From: DASRSS01 sp963799045
GTDB lineage: Bacteria; Actinomycetota; Actinomycetes; Mycobacteriales; Jatrophihabitantaceae
NCBI GenBank assembly: GCA_963799045.1
Contig: CAWCVN010000001.1
Location: 1 to 64,000 of the forward strand
Length of the DNA stretch: 64,000 bases
Direction of reading: 5' to 3'
In this document: positions 34,573-43,186 of the stretch, in pieces
Layout of the letters: every line of letters starts with the position of its first letter
Numbering within the stretch: position 1 is the stretch's first letter
The notes under the pieces: model-generated
The model's database searches: none
What the model saw: only the letters and a program-made list of their open reading frames with translations
Told to the model about the DNA's origin: nothing
Program-made: the position numbers and the translations under genes

Positions 34573-37001
34573 TGGTCCCAGAACTCTGGACATAGTGGAG
34601 TCGCCTTGAGCGGGATTCCCTTATAGGACAAGGTGTTGCGTGCGTGTCGGTGGGTGGTTGTGCCTGTTCGTCTGAGATAATTCCCGTAATCCTTGATAGT
34701 GATTGCGGGGTGGTCGAGAGTGTCGCGGGTGAGCCAGCAGGTACTGCCGCTGCTACCGGTCGACGCGAGGCCGGTGGGACCGGTAGCCGGCCTGGTCGAG
34801 ACCGACGAGGGCGGGGTGGTGTTCGTCTGCGGGCAGGCCTCGTTCGCCTGGGCGGCCGGCGATGAGACCGCGCGGCGGCTCGCGGCGGTGCAACTGGTGA
34901 CCGCCGAGATCGCCTCCGCGGTCGCCGTCGCTGAGGCGTTCGCGGTGACGACGGTGACGTTGTGGCGCTGGCGCTCGGCCTTCAGCGCCGACGGGGTAGC
35001 CGGACTGTTGCCGGTCAAGCCTGGACCGCGAGGACCAAGCAAGCTCACCGACGCGCTGGCCAGGCGGATCCGTCGACTCGACGAGCAGGGATTGAGCCTG
35101 GCCGCGATCTCCCGGCGGTGCGCAGTGTCGACCGCGACGGTGCGGGTCGCGTTGGGCCGCACCGTCGCCTCGCCGGCGCCGACCGACCCGAGCGCCGACA
35201 CCGACACCGACACCGACATCGACACTGCTGCGGATATCGCCGATCGTGGTAACGGCCTCGACGGTGAGATTGAGCCGGTCCTGCCTGTTCTTCCTGCGCC
35301 GGCGCCGCGGGTCGCCGAGCGGGAGTTGGCCCGGTGGGGCCTACTTGAGGAGGCGCCGGTGGTGTTCACGCCGGGGGCGCACCTGCCGCTGGCCGGGCTG
35401 TTGCTCATCGTGCCGGCGTTGGCGACGACCGGGCTGTTGGAGGTGTTCGACGCCGTTTACGGCCGGCTGCGTCACGGGTTCTACGGGCTGCGCGCAGCGG
35501 TGCTGACGATGTTGTTCCTGGCGTTGCTGCGCGAACCACGCGCCGAGGGCGCCACCCGTATTCGCCCGGCCGATCTGGGGCGGGTCCTCGGGCTGGACCG
35601 GGCGCCGGAGGTCAAGACGCTGCGCCGCAAACTCACCGAGCTGGCCGGCCACCGCCGCGGCGCGCAGCTGCAGGCCGCGCTGGCCAAAACCCACGCCGCC
35701 GCCCGCCCGGAAGCGTTGGGGTTTCTGCACGTCGACGGGCACACCCGCGCCTACTTCGGCACCCGGGACCTGCCCAAGACCCACATCGCCCGACTGCACC
35801 TGGCCTCACACGCCAGCGCCGAGACCTGGATCGCCGACGCCGACGCCGACCCGGTCATGGTCGTCACCGCGCTACCGGGCGCAAGCCTTGCCAGTGAGCT
35901 GCTCCGGCTCATCCCCGACCTTCGCGCGATCCTCGGACCGGACCGGCACGCGACGATGATCTTCGACCGGGGTGGCTGGTCCCCGGCTGTGTTCGCCGCC
36001 CTGACCGAAGCCGGCCTCGGCGTGCTGACCTACCGCAAAGGCGAGTTCGAGCCGCTACCGGCCGAGCAGTTCACCGAGCAGAGTTTCACCGACCCCGACC
36101 GGCAGAGCCACACCTGGCGGCTGGCCGAGACCACCGTCGCGTTGCCGCTCGGTGATGGCAGCGGGCAGAGCGTGGCGCTGCGCCAGATCCACAAACTCAC
36201 CGATACCGGCCGGCAGATCCCCATCCTCACCTCGCAGGTCGACCTGCCCGCGGCCGAACTGTGCTGGCGGCTCGCGCGCCGGTGGCGGCAGGAGAACTAC
36301 CTGAAATACGCCCGCGAGCACTTCGCGCTCGACGCCCTGGACTCCTACGCCGACACCGACGATGATCCCGACCGGCTGGTTCCGAACCCGGCCAAGAAGC
36401 CCGCCACCGCGGCCATCGACGCCGCCCGCGCCGAACTCGCCGCCGCCGAGGCCGACTTCGCGGCCGCAGTCGATGACGCCGGCCGCCGCGCCGGGCAACC
36501 CGGCAACGGCGGGCACGCCGTCGTCAACCCCGCACCCGCACGAGCGGTGACCGCCGCCCGGGCCACACTCGACCGCACCCTCACCGACCGCCGCACCACC
36601 CCAGCCCGGCTGCCGCTACACCAGGTACGCCCGGACGCGCGGCTGCTCGACGAGGAACGCAAGCTCGTTACCCACGCCATCCGAATGGCTGCCTACAACG
36701 CCGAATCCACCCTCGCCCGCGCCCTGCACGGACACTACGCGCGAGCCGACGACGAAGCCCGCGCGCTACTACGTGAGGCGTTCACCCTCTCCGGCGACAT
36801 TCAGATCACCGGCGACCAGCTCAACGTGCGGCTCGACCCCGCCAGCGCGCCCCGCCGCAGCCGCGCCATCGCCGCCCTCTGCGAACAACTCACCGCCACC
36901 GAAACGACCTACCCCGGCACCAACCTCAAGATCGCCTACAGCGTCAAAGGCCAACCCGACGCTTCATGATCCATCACACCATGTCCAGAGTTCTGGGTCC
37001 A
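34573..37001. mobile_element. Insertion sequence with 22-bp terminal inverted repeats
   Basis: The left end TGGTCCCAGAACTCTGGACATA (34,573-34,594; only the first 20 bases matter most) is repeated inverted at 36,980-37,001 with 20 of 22 matches. One transposase gene fills the interior. An 8-bp direct repeat GCGACGCT occurs at 34,564-34,571 and 37,012-37,019. It abuts the left end but lies 10 bases beyond the right one, so it is only a possible target duplication. It is inserted inside the tRNA-Asn island. Confidence 0.75.
34693..36969 (+). CDS. Large DDE-type transposase of uncommon family
   Basis: A 758-residue protein, the only gene of the IS. The N-terminal HTH region includes VAEAFAVTTVTLWRWRSAFS and LSLAAISRRCAVSTATVRVA. 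A linker with an Asp/Thr repeat (DTDTDTDIDTA) follows. The catalytic core shows candidate acids in LGFLHVDGHTRAYFG (Asp), ATMIFDRGGWSPAVF (Asp) and RRWRQENYLKYAREHF (Glu), a DDE arrangement. The C-terminus is helical and rich in Ala. It is longer than most IS transposases, and I cannot assign a named IS family. The frame is intact. The first codon is TTG 34693, or GTG at 34699. Confidence 0.8.
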   Translation: MIVIAGWSRVSRVSQQVLPLLPVDARPVGPVAGLVETDEGGVVFVCGQASFAWAAGDETARRLAAVQLVTAEIASAVAVAEAFAVTTVTLWRWRSAFSADGVAGLLPVKPGPRGPSKLTDALARRIRRLDEQGLSLAAISRRCAVSTATVRVALGRTVASPAPTDPSADTDTDTDIDTAADIADRGNGLDGEIEPVLPVLPAPAPRVAERELARWGLLEEAPVVFTPGAHLPLAGLLLIVPALATTGLLEVFDAVYGRLRHGFYGLRAAVLTMLFLALLREPRAEGATRIRPADLGRVLGLDRAPEVKTLRRKLTELAGHRRGAQLQAALAKTHAAARPEALGFLHVDGHTRAYFGTRDLPKTHIARLHLASHASAETWIADADADPVMVVTALPGASLASELLRLIPDLRAILGPDRHATMIFDRGGWSPAVFAALTEAGLGVLTYRKGEFEPLPAEQFTEQSFTDPDRQSHTWRLAETTVALPLGDGSGQSVALRQIHKLTDTGRQIPILTSQVDLPAAELCWRLARRWRQENYLKYAREHFALDALDSYADTDDDPDRLVPNPAKKPATAAIDAARAELAAAEADFAAAVDDAGRRAGQPGNGGHAVVNPAPARAVTAARATLDRTLTDRRTTPARLPLHQVRPDARLLDEERKLVTHAIRMAAYNAESTLARALHGHYARADDEARALLREAFTLSGDIQITGDQLNVRLDPASAPRRSRAIAALCEQLTATETTYPGTNLKIAYSVKGQPDAS

Positions 37002-37036
37002 GACGATCACTGCGACGCTTGTCCGCGGGAGGGCCA

Positions 37037-38026
37037 ATGACGAATCGGGCGGAGCGTGGCGCGAGGGCACGGAACATTGGGGCGGTCCTCTGCCTCGCCC
37101 TGACCGCCGTTGGCGTTGCTGCGCCAAGTCATGCCTCAGCGCAAAGCTCGGATTTGCCGGCCGGATCGACGGCGTGCACCAGACTTGAACCGATCACGCC
37201 CGCGCAGGGCTTCGATCCGCTCACCGCATCGGCAGTGACGCTGGAGGCAAACGATTTTCCGTCGAAGCCAACCGATCCGTCCGCGTTAGAGACTTGGAGA
37301 AACTACGTTGCCTTGTACATGGCGGGCGGCGCCCAGCTGTCTGTGCCTTGTTCGACAGATCAGGCAGCACCGAGCACGGGCATCTTCAATGGCAACTTCA
37401 ACGCAAGTGCGTGGGCGGGCAATATCGCCTATAACGAGACGTATACCAACGTCGAGGCCACGTGGGGCGTCCCTACGTCGACCGGTTCTGGACTCTCATC
37501 ACACTGGGTTGGGATCGGCCTGGGCAACTCAAAGACCTATCCGTTGGTGCAAGCCGGCGTGGAATCGCCCGCGAACGCGAAGGCTTATGCGTGGGTTGAG
37601 ACATGGTACCCAGGTGATCCGCAAGGCGAGGTTCCGGTTGCGGGTTTGGGTAACATCGGCGGCCACCTGATCTACGTCAAAGTGCATTTCGCAACCACGG
37701 GGGCTGTCTCCTACCTTCTTACTGACGAGTTCACCGGGATCAGCTATCACCCTAGCGCTCAGACGTACTCGGGGATGAAGCCGGATGGTCACGCTGAATT
37801 CATTAGTGAAGACCCAAACGGTATGGCGCAGCCGCTGGCCGATTTCAACAATTGCAACTTTACCGCTGCGCAAGCGTACTCGGGGTCAACAGGATGGAAG
37901 TACATAGGCAAACTCAGCCACTATTGGGTCAAGATGATTGACGGCAGCGGCAATGTCATGGCTCACCCAGGATCGATAAGTTCGGATGGGTCCTGGTTTG
38001 CGAATTTCTTCGATCGCGCGACGTGA
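37037..38026 (+). CDS. Secreted G1-family (eqolisin-like) glutamic peptidase
   Basis: A 329-residue protein with a signal peptide (ARNIGAVLCLALTAVGVAAP, cleavage near SHASA-QS). The mature part has the eqolisin pattern: AGNIAYNETYTNVEATWGVP, LSSHWVGIGLG, PLVQAGVES with candidate catalytic Gln172 and AYAWVETWYP with Glu189. Such enzymes are acid-active endopeptidases using a Gln/Glu pair. ATG 37037 follows GGGAGG. The base composition is visibly lower in GC than flanking genes, which suggests separate acquisition. The open frame extends upstream into the IS but has no meaning there. It sits just beyond the IS right end. Confidence 0.8.
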   Translation: MTNRAERGARARNIGAVLCLALTAVGVAAPSHASAQSSDLPAGSTACTRLEPITPAQGFDPLTASAVTLEANDFPSKPTDPSALETWRNYVALYMAGGAQLSVPCSTDQAAPSTGIFNGNFNASAWAGNIAYNETYTNVEATWGVPTSTGSGLSSHWVGIGLGNSKTYPLVQAGVESPANAKAYAWVETWYPGDPQGEVPVAGLGNIGGHLIYVKVHFATTGAVSYLLTDEFTGISYHPSAQTYSGMKPDGHAEFISEDPNGMAQPLADFNNCNFTAAQAYSGSTGWKYIGKLSHYWVKMIDGSGNVMAHPGSISSDGSWFANFFDRAT

Positions 38027-38359
38027 ATGCATGGGCGCGACGGCGTGCGTTAGGCACGAACTCGCGCACCTCCCAGCCAAGAACTCGATTTAGGGTAAGT
38101 GACCCTTCTCTTGATCAAGAGCACCGGCTTGGTGCTTCTGGCAGGGCCGTGGGTCGTCGGCGAGGAGTTTGGCGCGCAGCCGGCTCTCGTCGACGGGGCC
38201 GCGAGTCAACGGTCTTTCGGTGCGCTGGTTGATTCGTTCGGCACCCGTTCGTTGGCGACGCCGTTGCGCGGTGAGCAAACCTGCGCCTGCGCGCGGGCAG
38301 GCCGCGCGCGCCGCACGGTCGAGGTGACCAGTCATCGACCCCGGTAGGGGAGTTCCGGA
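38027..38359. other. Intergenic stretch between peptidase and membrane protein genes
   Basis: About 330 bases between two convergent genes. A short plus-strand open frame covers 38,099-38,347, but its composition and lack of recognisable pattern argue against a gene. No clear terminator hairpin was seen. Confidence 0.35.
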
Positions 38360-39127
38360 TCAGTTCGGAGTGCTGATGTTCTCGGTGGCCGAGATTGCCG
38401 ACGTGAATATCCGGGTCGTCTCCGAAGTCGCGCAGGACTTGAGGTTAGCGGGTATGGCAACGTCGCCCCCTCCGTCGGGCAGCGATACCACGATGCTGGC
38501 GATCTTCACACACGGACCGGCGCCGACATCGATTCGAACCTTCACGTAGGCAATACCGCCGCGGAAGAGTTCGACCTCAGTTGGCGATGCCCCAGTAGGA
38601 ACTGTGGATCGACTTATCGTCGAGCCGCTTCGGTCCACGAGCCGAATTGTCGGGTAGCCGCGAAGTGCGCAATCCGCAGAATTGCTACGCAGCCCAAGCA
38701 AAATTGAAGCGCCCGGGGTTGGCGCAGTTACGTGTTGTGACGCTCCTCCCCTTCCATTCACGATGCCGCGGGGGTTCAGGAGGCCCACAAGTTCGCCGCC
38801 CGTGCAGGCCGGCGCCGCCGATTTGATGGTGGGGCTCTCTGCGGCTGTCGGACTCCCGCTTCCCGGTCCTCCATTCACGGAGGGGTTGCGCGGAGAGCCA
38901 TGATGATCACCAGCCGTTGCGAGCGCGATGGAGGCCACGGCGACTACTGCGGCGGCGGACCCAAGGATGGCAACCCATCGCCTGGGCGAGGTCGTCGCCT
39001 GCGGTCGCGACTCGTCGTTCCGCCGAGCCTGCGCAAGCGACTGCATTGGGTTCACCGCGAGGTCGCTTCGCGGCTCAGGCGCTGCGGCTCTGAGCAACGC
39101 CGCGATTCGTCGTTCCGCGTCGTTCAC
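38360..39127 (-). CDS. Single-pass membrane protein with DUF4232-like outer domain, sigma-factor partner
   Basis: A 255-residue protein. The N-terminal cytoplasmic region opens MNDAERRIAALLRAAAPEPR. It has one membrane helix (WVAILGSAAAVVAVASIALA, about residues 51-70), a Pro/Ser/Gly linker, then an extracytoplasmic domain resembling DUF4232 (LGLRSNSADCALRGYPTIRL, YVKVRIDVGAGPCVKIASIV). It overlaps the ECF sigma gene by 4 bases (39,124-39,127) and is translated right after it. That position and topology suggest an anti-sigma or signal-sensing role, although no zinc anti-sigma motif (H-x3-C-x2-C) is visible. Confidence 0.75.
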   Translation of the reverse strand: MNDAERRIAALLRAAAPEPRSDLAVNPMQSLAQARRNDESRPQATTSPRRWVAILGSAAAVVAVASIALATAGDHHGSPRNPSVNGGPGSGSPTAAESPTIKSAAPACTGGELVGLLNPRGIVNGRGGASQHVTAPTPGASILLGLRSNSADCALRGYPTIRLVDRSGSTISRSTVPTGASPTEVELFRGGIAYVKVRIDVGAGPCVKIASIVVSLPDGGGDVAIPANLKSCATSETTRIFTSAISATENISTPN

Positions 39128-39654
39128 CGCTCCACCTCCTCAATCAGCTCCTTAAAGCCCGGACGCGCACTGAGCTTGCGTAGGGCGCGCGCAGCCTGCG
39201 ACTTGACCGTGCCTGCCGTGCACCCCAGCACCGTGGCGCTCTCATCGATCGACAAGTCGTCGAAGTATCGAAGCACCAGCACTGCTTGCTGTCGTGGCGG
39301 CAGCGCGCGCAGATGTGCTTTCACCGCCGTGCGGAGGTCGACTGCTGCGAAAGGGTCGCCGGTTGCCTGTTCGGGAACAATCGCGGTTGGACGCTCGCCC
39401 AGCCAGCGCCGCCGTCGCCACCGGAAAAAGGTGTTGATCATTACGCGGCGGACGTAGGACTCGGGGGAGTCCAACGGCGCGATGGACTTCCACCTAGACC
39501 ACGCCTGGAGCAGCGCTGTTTGCACCAAGTCCTCGGCCGTACCTTCGTCGCCGGTTAGGAGCCAGGCTGAACGCAGGAGTGGGCGCGCGGCCGCCTCGGC
39601 AAACGCGGCAAACTCGCTGGTCTCGCTCACTAGCCGCCCCTCCAACGCCGTCAT
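39124..39654 (-). CDS. ECF sigma factor, actinobacterial SigE-family type
   Basis: A 176-residue RNA polymerase sigma factor. Region 2 is present (AWLLTGDEGTAEDLVQTALL, SYVRRVMINTFFRWRRRRWL), as is region 4 with its HTH (ALPPRQQAVLVLRYFDDLSI, VLGCTAGTVKSQAARALRKL). It directs polymerase to promoters of a small regulon. The membrane protein gene overlaps its end by 4 bases and probably controls it. Start ATG 39654; a shorter start is possible. Being inside the island, it may control island cargo such as the peptidase. Confidence 0.9.
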   Translation of the reverse strand: MTALEGRLVSETSEFAAFAEAAARPLLRSAWLLTGDEGTAEDLVQTALLQAWSRWKSIAPLDSPESYVRRVMINTFFRWRRRRWLGERPTAIVPEQATGDPFAAVDLRTAVKAHLRALPPRQQAVLVLRYFDDLSIDESATVLGCTAGTVKSQAARALRKLSARPGFKELIEEVER

Positions 39655-40397
39655 ACTAGATACAAGTACCTGGGCTGCTGGATAGGTTGCTTGCGCAGTG
39701 AGGGGGTGTCAACGGTCATCAGATCCGCTGACCGTCTACGGGGAGATTTCCATGTCCGCCGACAGTCAAGGGGAATCGGACCAATCCGGTGCCGGCGTGG
39801 TTGGCTTGCCGCGATCACGGGACCTCCGTCCCGGGAGAAATATGGGGTAACACTCGGCGCGACCACCGCCGCGGGGCGATTCAGACAGCGTCGGACGCGC
39901 GCGTCTCCGTCGACGAGGTCCCCGGCTGCTCAGCGACGACCTCTACCGCGCGGTCAGCGAGTGCCGTGAGTTCGACGCCCCGCCGATTACGCTCGACGGT
40001 TGGCCGAGCTGCCCGGCGACTGGCCGCCCGCCACAGAGGCCAGACGCACGAACCGTCTTGAGGTAGCAGCGGCCGCCCTCGGTCGCGCGGTAACAATCAA
40101 TCGGGACCGAGAACGCGCGCGGGTCTGCGAGCCGTGAAGCCGCGCCGAACGGCGGGTTACGGGTGTACGTGGGCGTCAGCCTTGGTCACGCTTCGTGACA
40201 CGACTGGCGCTGCCGCAGCGTCAGGAGTGACAGCCGGTCGGCGGATTACTTGGTTTCGTTTCCAAGATCAATGCATCGTTTACTCATCCAATATGGTCGC
40301 AAACAACCAGTATCTGCCAACGCTCGTTGTCACCGATTCTCTTACGCCGCAACGATTTCCGTCGTTGACCAACGTCCGCCAACTGTTCAAGATCAAC
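39655..40397. other. Right-end non-coding region of the island
   Basis: About 740 bases. It holds the sigma-factor promoter, a small GGGAC-CTCC-GTCCC hairpin near 39,820-39,835, a GTCACG-CTT-CGTGAC inverted repeat at 40,185-40,199, and the right arm-like repeat. A plus-strand stretch at about 39,920-40,137 reads like a decayed coding end (LLSDDLYRAVSECREFDAPP, then in another frame ATEARRTNRLEVAAAALGRA), but no full gene could be built. Confidence 0.4.
40264..40294 (+). repeat. Putative integrase arm-type site, right copy
   Basis: AAGATCAATGCATCGTTTAC followed by TCATCCAATAT is a diverged copy of 24,550-24,579 in the same orientation, 103 bases inside attR. A paired match this long at both island ends is unlikely by chance. 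Confidence 0.55.
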
Positions 40398-40434
40398 TCG
40401 AAGGGTTACTGGTTCGAGTCCAGTCGGGGGAGCA
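40398..40434 (+). repeat. attR, 37-bp core of the tRNA-Asn island
   Basis: An exact copy of 24,487-24,523, representing the 3' half of tRNA-Asn without the 5' half. It marks the right boundary of the island; core chromosome resumes after it. Confidence 0.93.
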
Positions 40435-40577
40435 GGCAAGCCTCCTTTCGCCCCTGGCCCGGCTCGACGGCGGGTGGCACGGTCGAGAGGTCCAAGGCAC
40501 ATCCGGGCGGCGGGCCGGTTTCGCGCATCGGCGAGACCGAAACCGCAGCTCGACCGCTCCGACCGGAGGAGCACAAT

Positions 40578-41324
40578 ATGGATATCCCGCGCATCTTCAC
40601 GATTCGGGAGAGCAGTCACCGTATCCACAACCCGCTGACCGAGGAGAAACTCGCCACGCTGGGCCGGGCCCTGCAACTGGCGCCCGGCTCGCGGGCGCTC
40701 GACCTCGCCAGCGGATCGGGCGAGATGCTGTGCACCTGGGCACGTGACCACGGCCTGACCGGAACCGGTGTCGACCTCAGCAGCGTGTTCGTCGCCGGCG
40801 CCAAGGCCCGCGCCACCGAACTTGGTGTCGGTGACCGTGTCGCGTTCGTCCACGCGGATGCGGCCGGTTACGTCGCCGAGGATCCGGTCGATCTTGCCGC
40901 CTGTGTCGGTGCGACGTGGATCGGCGGCGGCGTGGCCGGCACCGTCGAGTTGCTGGCGCGCAGCCTGCGCCCCGCCGGCGTGATGCTGATCGGCGAGCCG
41001 TACTGGCGCCTCGATCCACCCGACCAGGACACGGTGCACGCCTGCGCCGCCAACAGCAAGGCGGACTTCGGCACGCTGCCCGAGTTGATCGAACAGTTCG
41101 GCCTCCTCGGCTACGACGTCGTGGAGATGCTGCTGGCCGACCAAGACAGCTGGGACCGCTATCGAGCAGCGCAGTGGCTCAACCTGCGTCGATGGCTCGA
41201 CGACAACCCCGATGACGAGCTGGCAGTCACGGTGCGTGGCGAACTCACCACCGAACCCGCCCGCTACGCGCGCTACGGCCGCGAGTACCTCGGCTGGGGC
41301 GTCTTCGCGCTCATGCGCCGCTGA
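40578..41324 (+). CDS. Class I SAM-dependent methyltransferase
   Basis: A 248-residue cytoplasmic enzyme. SAM-binding motif I is SRALDLASGSGEMLCTWARD (around residues 39-58), followed by an acidic strand end TGTGVDLSSV and DRVAFVHADAAGYV. The rest follows the Rossmann methyltransferase order with LARSLRPAGVMLIGEPYWR. The substrate is unknown; the family includes small-molecule methyltransferases. ATG 40578 follows GGAGGA. It is the first chromosomal gene to the right of the island, so it would normally lie ~150 bases downstream of tRNA-Asn. A longer open frame upstream crosses attR and is not credible. Confidence 0.87.
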   Translation: MDIPRIFTIRESSHRIHNPLTEEKLATLGRALQLAPGSRALDLASGSGEMLCTWARDHGLTGTGVDLSSVFVAGAKARATELGVGDRVAFVHADAAGYVAEDPVDLAACVGATWIGGGVAGTVELLARSLRPAGVMLIGEPYWRLDPPDQDTVHACAANSKADFGTLPELIEQFGLLGYDVVEMLLADQDSWDRYRAAQWLNLRRWLDDNPDDELAVTVRGELTTEPARYARYGREYLGWGVFALMRR

Positions 41325-41613
41325 CGGGCGGACCGACCCGGTCCAGGACAATCGGCCGGCGTCGCCGGGGCACCAAGTGTCGACCGTGACGTGCGCGCCG
41401 GCGGCAACCGACAGACCCTGCCGATGGGCATCGGGGTGACTCGGCCGGTCGCGGGTCGTTAGCCTCTGGATCGCGCTGTGGGCTCGGCCCGAGGCTGGAA
41501 GCGGCTGATCGTGATCGCTCCGGTCGTGCCGCCCCGTAGCCACGGCCGGAGGAGGCGGCAGCGATGACCGTCGCGGATCCCGCAGCTGATAGTCCGGATT
41601 TGAGGCGTCCAGG

Positions 41614-42530
41614 GTGTACGTACTCCACTTCGAGCACCTGACCAAACGCTATGCGCGCACGTGGTGGATGACCTGTCCTTCACGGCCCAGCCCGGCCGGG
41701 TCACCGCGTTCCTGGGGCCGAACGGCGCCGGAAAGTCCACGGCGCTGAAGATGCTGCTGGACCTGGCCACACCGACGACCGGCACGGCTCGCATCGGTGC
41801 GCACCGCTACCGCGACCTGCCCGACCCGTCACGAACGGTCGGCGTCGTGCTGGAACCCAACGCCTTCCATCCCGGTCGCAGCGCCCGAAACCACCTTCGC
41901 GTCCTCGCCGACGGCATCGGCGTTCCTGCCGGTCGTGTCGACGACCTGCTCGAACTCGTCGAGATCGGCGACGCCGCGGACCGCCGCGTAGGCGCGTACT
42001 CCCTCGGCATGCGGCAGCGGCTCTCCCTGGCCGGGGCGCTGCTCGGTGATCCCCCGGTTCTGATCCTGGACGAGCCGGGCAACGGGCTGGACCCGCGCGG
42101 CATCCGGTGGCTACGCGACCTGCTTCGGGTGCGCGCAGCGTCGGGCAGCACGATCTTCGTGTCCAGCCACCTGCTCGCCGAGGTCGAGCACCTTGCCGAC
42201 GATGTGGTCGTCATCGACCGCGGCAGGCTCGTCACCACCGGCCCGCTCGTGGCGCTGCAACACGCGGGCGTCACGGTGCGCACCCCGAAGCCCGACGCGT
42301 TGGCCGGCGTCCTCTCCGCGGCGGGTGCCAGCGTGACCGTCGCTGACGACGGCGCGTTGTCGGTGCGTGGTCTGTCGAGCGCAGATGTGGGCGACCGCGC
42401 CTTCGCCGCGGGCATCGCGCTGCACGAACTCAGCGCCATGGCCGGCTCGCTCGAGGAGTTGTTCCTCGGCTGGACCGGTGACGGTGCGGCCGAGAAGCCG
42501 GACAGGCCGAAGGAGGCGATGCCGGTATGA
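41614..42530 (+). pseudogene. ABC transporter ATP-binding protein, one frameshift near N-terminus
   Basis: The ATPase of a DrrA/BcrA-type ABC exporter. GTG 41614 reads LHFEHLTKRYAR, then an indel at ~41,655 moves to the frame VVDDLSFTAQPGRVTAFLGP. It has Walker A GPNGAGKST, the Q-loop region VLEPNAFHPGRSARNHL, signature YSLGMRQRLSLAGALLG, Walker B PVLILDEPGNGLDP and the H-loop SSHLLAEVEHLADDV. The permease gene overlaps its end by 4 bases. If no frameshift exists, translation from GTG 41661 would lose the first beta strand. Substrate unknown. Confidence 0.82.
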
Positions 42531-43108
42531 CGTGGCGAGGTCTGCTGCGCGGCGAGGTCCGCAAGCTGGTCACCACTCGCATGCCGTGGGCGTTCCTCGC
42601 GGTGCTGGCCATCTTGGCCGTCCTGAACGCCATCGCGGTGATCTACGGCAGCGACGCCGATGGCAGCAAGACGTTCGTGTCCACCAGCGCGGACCAGCGC
42701 TCGCTGATGGCCTTCGCCAACAACGCGATGATGGGCGCCTCCCTGTTCGGTGCCATAGCTGCGGCTCGGGAATACGGCCACGCCACCGTCGTGCCGATGT
42801 TCCTTACCGAACCGCGACGCCACCGCGCGATGCTGGCCCAGCTGGCCGCCGTGATGCTCACCGGCGCGGCCGTGCGCAACGTGGGCGGCGCCGTCACTGC
42901 CACGTTCTTGATCCTCATGGTGCTGCCACCGCTCGTCGTCCAGCTAACCAGCGGTGCGGCGTCGTGGATGCCGGGCACGTTGACGAACGTCGCCTCCGGG
43001 GTGGCCACCGACGTCGCCACCCCGGCCGCGTTCCTGGCGCTCACGGCGTGGGCCGTCATCCCCGCGCTGCTCGGCCTGCTCAGCGTGCACCGCCGCGACG
43101 TGGTCTGA
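42527..43108 (+). CDS. ABC exporter permease, short
   Basis: A 193-residue membrane protein with about four to five hydrophobic segments (WAFLAVLAILAVLNAIAVIY, MMGASLFGAIAAAREYGHAT, TATFLILMVLPPLVVQL, PAAFLALTAWAVIPALLGLL). It starts ATGA-coupled to the ATPase gene. Permeases of this type usually have six helices and ~250 residues. The junction around AVMLTGAAVRNVGG looks abrupt, so an internal deletion is possible. With the ATPase it would form a drug- or lipid-export pump or immunity transporter. Confidence 0.75.
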   Translation: MTWRGLLRGEVRKLVTTRMPWAFLAVLAILAVLNAIAVIYGSDADGSKTFVSTSADQRSLMAFANNAMMGASLFGAIAAAREYGHATVVPMFLTEPRRHRAMLAQLAAVMLTGAAVRNVGGAVTATFLILMVLPPLVVQLTSGAASWMPGTLTNVASGVATDVATPAAFLALTAWAVIPALLGLLSVHRRDVV

Positions 43109-43186
43109 TCGGTTACGCCAGGCCCACGACGAGGTTCGGAATCCGCTACAGCTCGGACGGTTCCGGGTCCGGTCGGGAGCAGTAGC

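Larger units (their letters stand above)
24487..40434. mobile_element. Integrative mobilizable element in tRNA-Asn (about 15.9 kb)
   Basis: The island is bounded by the 37-bp att repeats; the excised circle would be 15,911 bp. It holds a tyrosine integrase immediately after the tRNA, an excisionase-type HTH protein, a MobF relaxase with helicase, a RES/Xre toxin-antitoxin pair, a DUF6907-like protein, a SEC-C/TPR protein, an inserted IS, a secreted glutamic peptidase, and an ECF sigma factor with a membrane partner. No FtsK-like translocase, coupling protein, type IV secretion or replication initiator gene is recognisable, so it would need help to transfer. Integrase, antitoxin, toxin and SEC-C frames carry shifts, so activity in this isolate is uncertain if those are real. 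Confidence 0.88.

Noticed and set aside
34564..37019. GCGACGCT direct repeats as the target-site duplication of the IS
   Set aside because: The right copy is 10 bases beyond the inverted repeat end, so a duplication cannot be claimed without an empty site.
36773..37036. Upstream extension of the glutamic peptidase frame into the IS
   Set aside because: The added residues are a shadow of the transposase C-terminus; the ATG at 37037 has a good ribosome site and signal peptide.
38099..38347. An 82-codon plus-strand ORF between peptidase and membrane protein
   Set aside because: It has no recognisable pattern and its composition fits a random open frame.
40398..40434. A second tRNA gene at the right end of the island
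   Set aside because: Only the 3' half of tRNA-Asn is present, with no 5' acceptor strand or D arm; it is the attR copy.
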